This document shows, piece by piece, positions 11,715-16,769 of a stretch of DNA of 29,604 nt. This DNA comes from a virus, in the IMG/VR virus record IMGVR_UViG_3300043446_001205, positions 1-29,604 of that record; one strand, given 5' to 3'. Position 1 is the stretch's first letter. The number at the start of each line of letters is the position of its first letter. The notes beneath the pieces were generated by a model. The model was not told the origin of the DNA. It saw only the letters and a list, made by a program, of their open reading frames with translations, and did no database searches. A program made the translations under genes and the position numbers.

Positions 11715-11743
11715 ATTATTTCATTTTTTTGGCTAAAAGTCAA
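11715..11743 (-). promoter_or_regulatory. Promoter of the five-gene unit 11682-10833
   Basis: TTGACT, 17 bp, extended TGA-AATAAT. Confidence 0.6.
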
Positions 11744-11764
11744 ATCTTAGCCCAGCGTGTTTGG

Positions 11765-11780
11765 TGTGAGATACCTCACA
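11765..11780. promoter_or_regulatory. CRP/GlxR-like palindrome 6 (perfect)
   Basis: TGTGA-GATACC-TCACA, centre about 64 bp upstream of the predicted start of the five-gene unit; forms the stop of the 59-residue gene. Confidence 0.75.
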
Positions 11781-11955
11781 TTTTACGGCTAGCAAGAATT
11801 GCTTCCTGCTCACTAGGAGATAGGGCTTCCCACATTCTGAGATAGTCCAAAGCATTTAATTTATTAAGAGATTTTGAGCCATAGCCAATAGCCTCAAAGC
11901 CAAAATCTTTAGCAATATCATTACGAATTTCATTATAGTATTCATTAGTGTTCAT
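11776..11955 (-). CDS. Hypothetical 59-residue protein
   Basis: ATG at 11953-11955 with AGAAAGG about 9 nt upstream and promoter 11989-12017. Starts M-N-T-N-E-Y-Y-N-E-I-R and ends S-P-S-E-Q-E-A-I-L-A-S-R-K-M. Its TGA stop (11776-11778) is formed by the half-site of the CRP-like palindrome at 11765-11780. Helical; no family recognised. Confidence 0.75.
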   Translation of the reverse strand: MNTNEYYNEIRNDIAKDFGFEAIGYGSKSLNKLNALDYLRMWEALSPSEQEAILASRKM

Positions 11956-11988
11956 TTTTAGAACCTTTCTTTAGTTTCTTACTCCGTA

Positions 11989-12017
11989 AGTCTAACACAT
12001 AAATCTCAAAAAGTCAA
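11989..12017 (-). promoter_or_regulatory. Promoter of the 59-residue gene
   Basis: TTGACT, 17 bp, extended TGT-TAGACT, with TTACGGCGTGTC upstream. Confidence 0.65.
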
Positions 12018-12038
12018 GACGACACGCCGTAACTTAAA

Positions 12039-12054
12039 TGTGATTTGCACCACA
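12039..12054. promoter_or_regulatory. CRP/GlxR-like box 7 (one mismatch)
   Basis: TGTGA-TTTGCA-CCACA, centre about 64 bp upstream of the predicted start of the 59-residue gene's mRNA. Confidence 0.5.
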
Positions 12055-12065
12055 GCGCCCCGAGC

Positions 12066-12101
12066 ATTTTTGCAATGTTGTCAAGATCAACACGCAAAAA
12101 T
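12066..12101 (-). terminator. Long stem-loop after the first leftward unit
   Basis: ATTTTTGC (12066-12073) pairs with GCAAAAAT (12094-12101), and TGTTG (12076-12080) with CAACA (12088-12092); seven-base loop. It starts four bases after the stop of 12105-12314. No T-run after it, like the hairpin at 1294-1331. Confidence 0.5.
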
Positions 12102-12104
12102 TAT

Positions 12105-12314
12105 TTAGTCAAAGTAAATTGCACCTTTGACATCTTTGTGATTAACACAAACGTTACCACGTGGAATTTCTACATGACATTTGAAGCAGAGCATTTTCAT
12201 TTCTGCTTTTGTTAGTATTGCTAATTCTAAATCTAATTTAGTATCAGCACTAGCATTTTCTAATGATACCCAACCAGCACCATTTTTATTCATTTCAAAA
12301 ACTTCAATAGACAT
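12105..12314 (-). CDS. Small CxxC...CxxH zinc-binding protein, 69 residues
   Basis: C43-F-K-C46 and C56-V-N-H59 at the C-terminus form a likely zinc site of the same type as the 178-366 product. The N-terminal 40 residues are amphipathic (D-L-E-L-A-I-L-T-K-A-E). AGAAAGGA 7 nt upstream. Second gene of the first leftward unit; a long stem-loop (12066-12101) follows the stop. Confidence 0.8.
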   Translation of the reverse strand: MSIEVFEMNKNGAGWVSLENASADTKLDLELAILTKAEMKMLCFKCHVEIPRGNVCVNHKDVKGAIYFD

Positions 12315-12329
12315 TTAGTTTTCCTTTCT

Positions 12330-12530
12330 TTAGTATCCAATAATTTCTGTGCCATAGTATTCTACGGCATCAACTACGTTCATTACACCTTTATAGTCTT
12401 TACACTTGCGGCAGATACTATCCCACCTATCAAATCTATTTGAGCAGAATACGCAAATGTTATCCTGAATTGCTATGTTATTTTCTAGTAGAAAATCTAC
12501 TACATCTATTATTTTGTTAGTGTTAGTCAT
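12330..12530 (-). CDS. Small four-cysteine zinc-ribbon protein, 66 residues
   Basis: C26-V-F-C29 and C40-R-K-C43 form a compact zinc knuckle in the middle; both ends are hydrophobic helix or strand (D-V-V-D-F-L-L). AGAAAGG lies about 11 nt before ATG. It is the first leftward gene of the divergent control region, promoter 12566-12594. Confidence 0.8.
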   Translation of the reverse strand: MTNTNKIIDVVDFLLENNIAIQDNICVFCSNRFDRWDSICRKCKDYKGVMNVVDAVEYYGTEIIGY

Positions 12531-12565
12531 TTTAGAACCAACCTTTCTTTTTATCTAATACAAGT

Positions 12566-12594
12566 ATTCTAGCAGGGGGGTCTGACATTTTCAG
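12566..12594 (-). promoter_or_regulatory. Leftward promoter of the divergent region
   Basis: Extended TGC-TAGAAT -10 with a poor -35 (CTGAAA) at 17 bp, as expected for an activator-dependent promoter. An AAAACGGACA motif (12601-12610) and two CRP-like boxes follow. Confidence 0.5.
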
Positions 12595-12620
12595 GGGTAT
12601 AAAACGGACATTTAGGACTT

Positions 12621-12636
12621 TGTGACGTAGATAACA
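12621..12636. promoter_or_regulatory. CRP/GlxR-like box 8 (one mismatch)
   Basis: TGTGA-CGTAGA-TAACA, directly abutting box 9; centre about 70 bp upstream of the leftward start. Confidence 0.45.
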
Positions 12637-12652
12637 TGTGAGCTACATCACA
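12637..12652. promoter_or_regulatory. CRP/GlxR-like palindrome 9 (perfect)
   Basis: TGTGA-GCTACA-TCACA in the middle of the divergent region. Confidence 0.75.
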
Positions 12653-12665
12653 GGCCCCGAGGACC

Positions 12666-12674
12666 TGTGGATAA
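12666..12674 (-). promoter_or_regulatory. DnaA-type box in the divergent region
   Basis: TGTGGATAA, a perfect TTATCCACA on the minus strand, between boxes 9 and 10. Confidence 0.55.
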
Positions 12675-12678
12675 CTTT

Positions 12679-12694
12679 TGTGGTATAAATCACA
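12679..12694. promoter_or_regulatory. CRP/GlxR-like box 10 (one mismatch)
   Basis: TGTGG-TATAAA-TCACA, centre about 64 bp upstream of the predicted rightward start. Confidence 0.5.
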
Positions 12695-12715
12695 TGCGAC
12701 ACGCCGTATTAGAAC

Positions 12716-12744
12716 TTGACTTTGTCAGTCTAGTATGTTATTAT
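12716..12744 (+). promoter_or_regulatory. Rightward promoter of the divergent region
   Basis: TTGACT, 17 bp, extended TGT-TATTAT, driving the 35-residue zinc-knuckle gene. Confidence 0.7.
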
Positions 12745-12778
12745 TCTCCTATAAGAAATCAACAGAAAGGATTTCAAA

Positions 12779-12886
12779 ATGATAAAGAAAGATTGTATGC
12801 TATGTGGTCAGACCACTCATGTATCTAAGCGCAGTATCCCTGCCATGTGTAACTCTTGTATAGAGGGTCTAAATCGTGTGAGGTAA
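12779..12886 (+). CDS. 35-residue four-cysteine zinc-knuckle protein
   Basis: ATG at 12779 with AGAAAGGA about 8 nt upstream and a strong promoter at 12716-12744. C6-M-L-C9 and C24-N-S-C27 make a minimal treble-Cys-pair zinc module with basic residues between (V-S-K-R-S-I). The TAA stop lies in the spacer of the palindrome at 12877-12892. First rightward gene, so it faces the other zinc-ribbon gene (12330-12530) across the divergent region. Confidence 0.75.
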   Translation: MIKKDCMLCGQTTHVSKRSIPAMCNSCIEGLNRVR

Positions 12887-12892
12887 ATCACA
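12877..12892. promoter_or_regulatory. CRP/GlxR-like palindrome 11 (perfect)
   Basis: TGTGA-GGTAAA-TCACA, identical to palindrome 1. Contains the TAA of the 35-residue gene; about 70 bp upstream of a possible start for the next gene. Confidence 0.7.
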
Positions 12893-12979
12893 CAAATGGG
12901 GTGCCCACAGACCCCCAAAATGTCAGTGGGGGGGTATAGGATAAGATTACTAAACAAAAAGAAAGGTTAGGTAGCAAAA

Positions 12980-13156
12980 ATGCTAACACTAAATTACACA
13001 GCAGAGAAAGAAAATAACATTGTCTCTGTATCAAATCGTCTCATGGTAAGTGAGTATCAAATAAATGACTTACTAGATAGCCTTGTATCAAATGGCTATA
13101 CAATTCTCTCCACTCAAATTGGTGACGGAGATTACTCACAACATTGGAATGGATAA
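12980..13156 (+). CDS. Hypothetical 58-residue protein
   Basis: ATG at 12980 preceded by AGAAAGGTTAGGTAGC. Starts M-L-T-L-N-Y-T-A-E-K-E-N-N and ends G-D-G-D-Y-S-Q-H-W-N-G. A TAAGAT -10 (12942-12947) with a poor -35 lies upstream, about 70 bp after the centre of the palindrome at 12877-12892. Function unknown. Confidence 0.75.
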   Translation: MLTLNYTAEKENNIVSVSNRLMVSEYQINDLLDSLVSNGYTILSTQIGDGDYSQHWNG

Positions 13157-13171
13157 GGAGGTATAAACAAA

Positions 13172-13327
13172 ATGGATAGATACTTTTTATTAGAGTTTGG
13201 TAGCGATGGTGTCGCACTAGAAACAGCACAGGTAGATTTCTACGCCTCATGGCTAGGAATTGGGCTACTAATTTTGTCAGTGGTAGCGTATAAGATTTAC
13301 AAGAAAGCAAAGAAAGGAAATAAATAA
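13172..13327 (+). CDS. 51-residue single-pass membrane protein
   Basis: GGAGG lies 12 nt before ATG at 13172. One hydrophobic segment (about residues 27-40, W-L-G-I-G-L-L-I-L-S-V-V-A) is followed by a Lys-rich tail (K-I-Y-K-K-A-K-K), so the topology is probably N-out, C-in. It could be a holin-like or membrane-modulating peptide, but no family is recognised. Confidence 0.75.
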   Translation: MDRYFLLEFGSDGVALETAQVDFYASWLGIGLLILSVVAYKIYKKAKKGNK

Positions 13328-13444
13328 ATGATAAACTCAGTTCAGATTATAGATTGCTCATCATGCTACGGAGAGGGACTTATCTTCATGGGTGATGAGA
13401 ATGATTACCATGTAGAGCCTTGTGAGTGTGTAGCCAATGGCTAA
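13328..13444 (+). CDS. 38-residue zinc microprotein, CxxC-x18-CxC
   Basis: Starts directly after the previous stop (TAA then ATG), with AGAAAGGAAA in the end of the previous gene. C10-S-S-C13-Y-G-E-G and C32-E-C34 have the same spacing as the protein at 9676-9891, so the two are related zinc modules. Overlaps the next gene by 8 bp. Confidence 0.75.
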   Translation: MINSVQIIDCSSCYGEGLIFMGDENDYHVEPCECVANG

Positions 13445-13562
13445 CTACTCAGATGAACAACTACGCAGAAAGGCTCACCTAGAAAATGGTGGGACACTTG
13501 CTAACTATGACCGCTCACACTACGAAAATGAAAGGGTAGAAAATGAAAGTAACAATAACTAG
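13437..13562 (+). CDS. 41-residue polar protein
   Basis: ATG at 13437 overlaps the previous gene by 8 bp. The product is highly polar, rich in Asn, Glu and Arg, with no hydrophobic core (A-N-Y-S-D-E-Q-L-R-R-K-A-H), so probably disordered or helical. Its 3' end carries the ribosome-binding site GAAAGGG of the next gene. Function unknown. Confidence 0.65.
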   Translation: MANYSDEQLRRKAHLENGGTLANYDRSHYENERVENESNNN

Positions 13563-13725
13563 CATGAATGGCAAAGAGTTTCACATGGACTTGCCTACTA
13601 AAGAAAATGTAAATTATTTTATTGAAATGTATCGCAAAAATCTAAAGCGAAATCAACGAGTAAAAATTACTTGTGACCTGTTAGGAATTGACGGGTATTT
13701 ACAGGGCACAGCTCCCACAAGATAA
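13543..13725 (+). CDS. Hypothetical 60-residue basic protein
   Basis: M-K-V-T-I-T-S-M-N-G-K-E-F-H with GAAAGGG about 8 nt upstream. A beta-alpha-beta-like layout (strand, helix F-I-E-M-Y-R-K-N-L-K-R, strand R-V-K-I-T-C-D). Basic; nucleic-acid or protein binding possible. Last gene of the plus-strand microprotein unit, followed by a strong terminator-like hairpin. Confidence 0.75.
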   Translation: MKVTITSMNGKEFHMDLPTKENVNYFIEMYRKNLKRNQRVKITCDLLGIDGYLQGTAPTR

Positions 13726-13731
13726 AAATAA

Positions 13732-13779
13732 AGCACAGGTGCCACTCAAATAAGTAAATGGGTGGCACTAGTGTGTGCT
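13732..13779 (+). terminator. Strong hairpin ending the rightward microprotein unit
   Basis: GTGCCACTC (13739-13747) pairs with GGGTGGCAC (13760-13768), and AGCACA (13732-13737) with TGTGCT (13774-13779). A T-rich tract follows from 13784. Likely a factor-independent terminator. Confidence 0.7.
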
Positions 13780-13892
13780 CACTATTATTTTGATCTTTTT
13801 TATTTTTATATGTGTATCATACATCTTCAAAAAATATTCAGATTTTCTCAAAATGAAAAATTTTTCAGATTTTGTGGGGTATAATAGAAAAC

Positions 13893-14222
13893 ATGCAATT
13901 AACAGAAACAGCTCAAATAAAAGTATCTCAACTAATAGAAGAAAGCAGGATAGCCGCTCCTGACCATAATATATTTTTAAGATTGGCGGTACAGCCTGGA
14001 GGATGCTCTGGATTAAGATATCAAACATATTTTGATTATGAGCAAAAAGACGGGGATCAAATAATTTCCTATGGCGACTTTGATCTAAGAGTAGATAAAA
14101 TGTCCTGGCCATATCTAGATGGTGCAACTATGGATTTTGTAGACAAAATCGACAAACAAGGTTTTACTATAGATAATCCAAATGCACAGGGAGGATGTGC
14201 TTGTGGAGAAAGCTTCAACTAA
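13893..14222 (+). CDS. A-type Fe-S cluster carrier (IscA/ErpA/HesB-like)
   Basis: 109 residues with the three family cysteines: C38 in G-G-C-S-G, and C102/C104 in G-G-C-A-C-G-E-S-F. Also G-A-T-M-D-F-V-D and I-D-N-P-N-A, as in ErpA/IscA. Such proteins bind a cluster between subunits and pass it to apo-enzymes. The start at 13893 gives M-Q-L-T-E-T-A-Q-I-K; a TATAAT (13880-13885) seven bases upstream predicts a leaderless mRNA, while the frame open to 13872 would start before that. It overlaps the next gene by 20 bp. ErpA cannot be told from IscA by eye. Confidence 0.92.
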   Translation: MQLTETAQIKVSQLIEESRIAAPDHNIFLRLAVQPGGCSGLRYQTYFDYEQKDGDQIISYGDFDLRVDKMSWPYLDGATMDFVDKIDKQGFTIDNPNAQGGCACGESFN

Positions 14223-14406
14223 ATATTGTCGCCATGTCTATGAATATGTAGGATCTGAAATATGTCCTGATTGCGGAGGGTATACACATGAACCTGATAT
14301 GGAATTACAAAGAGCTTTATATAAAAAACATTATGATGATGGCAATCATCTTAAATATATCTGTGATCATTGCGGGGGTACACTAAGAGTCTGGTGGGAT
14401 ATATGA
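14203..14406 (+). CDS. Zinc-ribbon protein coupled to the Fe-S carrier gene
   Basis: 67 residues. The GTG at 14203 is chosen because GGGAGGA lies 7-8 nt upstream; an ATG at 14182 lacks a site. C21-P-D-C24-G-G and C54-D-H-C57-G-G make a classical zinc ribbon separated by a charged helix. The 20-bp overlap with the Fe-S carrier gene means the two are made together, so they may act on the same client. Ends R-V-W-W-D-I. Confidence 0.8.
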   Translation: MEKASTKYCRHVYEYVGSEICPDCGGYTHEPDMELQRALYKKHYDDGNHLKYICDHCGGTLRVWWDI

Positions 14407-14474
14407 AAATAGCCCTAATACTTCTCCTGGTTATTTTCGGGGTATTGAATTATTTCGCTTATTTACAACAATAA
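14403..14474 (+). CDS. 23-residue membrane micropeptide
   Basis: ATG overlaps the previous stop as ATGA. M-K-I then a hydrophobic run (A-L-I-L-L-L-V-I-F-G-V-L) ending N-Y-F-A-Y-L-Q-Q, which could be a single membrane helix or a weak signal peptide. The TAA abuts the TAG of the convergent minus-strand gene (14475). Position after two coupled genes supports it. Confidence 0.5.
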   Translation: MKIALILLLVIFGVLNYFAYLQQ

Positions 14475-14681
14475 CTACCATTTACCTATAGGACATCTAG
14501 CATGTTCCAAAGATGTCTTTAATTTCATAAAACATCCACACTTCTTGCATGTTTGGCTTTTTTGCCTAAAGAATTCACATTGTTTACAGATTTCAAGGCG
14601 GTATATAGCCAATTCTTCCTGGCTTCTTGGAGAACCATTAATTAAATCCCAAGGTTTAACATCCTTCTGATCATTCTCCAT
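14475..14681 (-). CDS. Cysteine-rich phage protein ending CPxxKW
   Basis: 68 residues with C32-x2-C35, C45-x2-C48-G-C50 and C63-P-I-G-K-W. The pattern I-C-K-x-C...C-K-K-C-G-C-F-M...C-P-I-G-K-W is common in small phage proteins, presumably zinc-binding, of unknown role. The start overlaps a 27-residue gene by 11 bp. One of only four minus-strand genes right of 13000. Confidence 0.8.
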   Translation of the reverse strand: MENDQKDVKPWDLINGSPRSQEELAIYRLEICKQCEFFRQKSQTCKKCGCFMKLKTSLEHARCPIGKW

Positions 14682-14754
14682 ATTTATTTAATATACTCCA
14701 TATGCCAAAAGCCATAATAAAAGCTAATCCAAAATTTATAACAAACTGTAACAT
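14671..14754 (-). CDS. 27-residue membrane micropeptide, leaderless
   Basis: ATG at 14752-14754 lies six bases after a perfect TATAAT (minus strand, 14761-14766), so a leaderless mRNA is likely. The peptide is one hydrophobic helix (F-V-I-N-F-G-L-A-F-I-M-A-F-G-I-W) with a short polar tail. It overlaps the Cys-rich gene and would drive its expression. Confidence 0.5.
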   Translation of the reverse strand: MLQFVINFGLAFIMAFGIWSILNKYGE

Positions 14755-14882
14755 ATAGCCATTATATCCTATATCCAGACATATGGGGATACTTGTATCC
14801 ATTTATTGTCTATAGGAAGGTTTGATAGCTCTATTTTCGGCTTCGCTTTATACCGTCGCATTTTTGGTGTTATAATACATAC

Positions 14883-15158
14883 ATGACACAACATGCATTG
14901 GTAGCGCTAAATACAACTACCCCCGTGCTTTTGAGTCCGTACGGAACTCACTCAGGCCGTGATTTTACAATTCAAAATCCGCAATCTGCTGGATATATCT
15001 ATATTGGTGGCGAAGGAGTATCCAGCTCTAATTACGGTTATCGAATTTCGCCGAACCATGCTATATCTTTTGAACTTCCTGGCGTCGACAAAATTTATGC
15101 TGTATCTTCCGATTCTGGAATGTACGCAGCAGTTATTTCTATTAGCTTAGAGTTCTAG
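14883..15158 (+). CDS. Small virion-type beta protein, 91 residues
   Basis: ATG lies six bases after TATAAT (14871-14876, with TGT extension), predicting a leaderless start. The product is all-beta by pattern (T-P-V-L-L-S-P-Y-G, Y-I-Y-I-G-G, I-S-F-E-L-P-G-V-D-K-I-Y-A-V) and ends I-S-I-S-L-E-F. Such small Ser/Gly/Tyr-rich beta proteins are typical of head- or tail-decoration components; function inferred from position only. Confidence 0.75.
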   Translation: MTQHALVALNTTTPVLLSPYGTHSGRDFTIQNPQSAGYIYIGGEGVSSSNYGYRISPNHAISFELPGVDKIYAVSSDSGMYAAVISISLEF

Positions 15159-15160
15159 CT

Positions 15161-15715
15161 ATGGCACGTTTTACAGATCCATCCGACGAAAGTGGAATTC
15201 CTGGACCTACAGGACCACAAGGACCTAAAGGTGATACAGGATCTATAAGTGATTCATCATATGGATCATTCTACGATATTTTAACTCAATCAGTTACACA
15301 ACAACAAGAATCAACTGGTGTTCCAGTTATGGTTAGAAATACAGATACCGATGCCACACAAGGCTTTTCAATTGTGGATAGTTCAAAAATTACAGCAGCA
15401 AATGCTGGTATTTATAATATTGCTTTTTCTCTTCAACTACATAATACTGGTGGTGGAGGAAATGGAATAACTGTTGAAATTTGGTTAAGCAAAAATGGAA
15501 TAAGTGTTCCAGATACTAATACTCGTGTTACAGTAAATACAAATAGTCCATATGTTGTTTCAGCCTGGAACTTTTTTCAAAAATTAGAAGAAGATGACTA
15601 TGTTCAAATTATGTGGGCAACAGACAATCATCATATAGTTATGCCACATAATACTGGAACTATGGGTGGTCCAGCAATTCCTTCAGCAATTATTACTGTT
15701 AATCAAGTTGGTTAA
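15161..15715 (+). CDS. Collagen-stalk trimeric protein with C1q/TNF-like head
   Basis: 184 residues. A Gly-X-Y stretch at residues 12-27 (G-I-P-G-P-T-G-P-Q-G-P-K-G-D-T-G) is followed by a beta-rich domain (about 40-184) with G-I-Y-N-I-A-F-S-L-Q and Y-V-Q-I-M-W segments like C1q/TNF-type jelly rolls. Probably a trimeric fibre or decoration on the virion that binds host glycans. Begins two bases after the preceding stop. Confidence 0.8.
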   Translation: MARFTDPSDESGIPGPTGPQGPKGDTGSISDSSYGSFYDILTQSVTQQQESTGVPVMVRNTDTDATQGFSIVDSSKITAANAGIYNIAFSLQLHNTGGGGNGITVEIWLSKNGISVPDTNTRVTVNTNSPYVVSAWNFFQKLEEDDYVQIMWATDNHHIVMPHNTGTMGGPAIPSAIITVNQVG

Positions 15716-15748
15716 TAATTTGTTTCAAATAATGATATAATTTGTCTT

Positions 15749-15976
15749 ATGTCAGCACAAGATTGGGCAGGATTCATTTTAACAGTTATCTCCATTATTG
15801 GTGCTGTCGGAGTTGTAGGGAGATGGATCGTGAAAAAATATGTTGAAGATATTTTATCAGAATTAAAGCCAAATAGTGGATCTTCTATGAAAGATCAAAT
15901 AACACGTCTAGAAGATAAAATGGATAAAGTATTTGACATGATGATAAACCATCTAGAAGATCATTCTAAAAAATAA
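15749..15976 (+). CDS. Holin-like protein: one membrane helix plus coiled coil
   Basis: 75 residues. One hydrophobic segment (about 6-27, W-A-G-F-I-L-T-V-I-S-I-I-G-A-V-G-V-V) is followed by a charged coiled-coil tail (I-T-R-L-E-D-K-M-D-K-V-F-D-M-M). This layout is typical of actinophage holins or membrane partners of lysis proteins. ATG lies seven bases after TATAAT (15736-15741): leaderless. The lysozyme-like gene is 5 kb away, so the holin call is inference. Confidence 0.6.
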   Translation: MSAQDWAGFILTVISIIGAVGVVGRWIVKKYVEDILSELKPNSGSSMKDQITRLEDKMDKVFDMMINHLEDHSKK

Positions 15977-16266
15977 TCTTTATTACTATATATAATATAT
16001 ATTAAATATTTTAAAAACTTATTTACTTAATATTCTTTTTCTTTATATATTTCAATTATACACTCTGGATTTAAAGTTTTCTACTTTATACCGCTTTTTC
16101 TTTATAACTCTTTTATAACAATTAGTAAATACTGTCTGGTTTGAAAGTTTTTATACCTTTTGTCCGTTTTTATAATAAACAAATGTTATAATTCAATTGC
16201 TGGCCCGCTAGGTTGCTCTCTACCCACCCCCACTGCCCCTAGCGGGTTCAGCCTTATATTTAATGG
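15977..16266 (+). other. AT-rich gap with a GC hairpin and possible small RNA
   Basis: No gene seen. It holds an AAAACGGACA-type motif (reversed, near 16160-16170), TATAAT at 16171-16176 and 16187-16192 (TGT extension), and from 16204 a 9-bp perfect stem CCCGCTAGG/CCTAGCGGG (16204-16212, 16238-16246) with a C-rich 25-base loop. A transcript from the 16187 box would start just before the stem, so a structured small RNA or leader is possible. Confidence 0.4.
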
Positions 16267-16278
16267 TATAATCGCAGT

Positions 16279-16674
16279 ATGTGCACCCCAGAATTAGAAA
16301 AACTCGGAGCAACCCCAGCAAACATTCAATGGACTGTAGTCCGTGGTGATACCGCCACTCTAAAGGTAGAATTTTTTGAAGATGATGAAACAACATATTT
16401 TGATACTACAGACTGGACATTTGCTGCAACATCATATGACTCAAATGGAGATTTTTTAGACGAGCTTTCTGTTACGCCAGAAGATGGGTATGTAGTAATT
16501 TCAGCATCAGCGGATGTAACAGCAAATTGGGGAACATCTTTTAAATCTGTAGTTGCAGAGCTACCATTTGATTTGCAGGTAACAATAGACGATAATGGTG
16601 ATATTACTACTTGGACACCAGTTATTGGGACAATATGTGTTATTGGAGATATTACACCAGGAGGTACTCTTTAA
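16279..16674 (+). CDS. Baseplate-type Ig-fold protein, copy 1
   Basis: 131 residues. W-T-V-V-R-G-D-T-A near residue 18 is shared with the 21895-22308 product, as is the following alternation of strands, so they are paralogues. The R-G-D-T-x-x-L/F-x-V pattern resembles N-terminal domains of baseplate upper (BppU-like) and tail-associated proteins. ATG six bases after TATAAT (16267-16272): leaderless. Shares a base with the stop of the next ORF start (TAATG). Confidence 0.75.
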   Translation: MCTPELEKLGATPANIQWTVVRGDTATLKVEFFEDDETTYFDTTDWTFAATSYDSNGDFLDELSVTPEDGYVVISASADVTANWGTSFKSVVAELPFDLQVTIDDNGDITTWTPVIGTICVIGDITPGGTL

Positions 16675-16760
16675 TGCCAGTAGTAAAAGTTACACCAGTT
16701 AAAGATAACCTTCCTCCAGTTATTAAAATTGGCAAGAAGGTTTTTAAAGTAAAGAAATAA
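16674..16760 (+). CDS. 28-residue basic micropeptide
   Basis: ATG shares a base with the preceding stop (TAATG). M-P-V-V-K-V-T-P-V-K then I-K-I-G-K-K-V-F-K-V-K-K: short beta-like and Lys-rich. The paralogous module at 21895-22535 also has a small ORF coupled in this way, which supports reality. Function unknown. Confidence 0.55.
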   Translation: MPVVKVTPVKDNLPPVIKIGKKVFKVKK

Positions 16761-16769
16761 GTGATCCAT

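Noticed and set aside
13041-13310. 89-codon minus-strand ORF
   Set aside because: Antisense to two coupled plus-strand genes with good ribosome-binding sites; a shadow.
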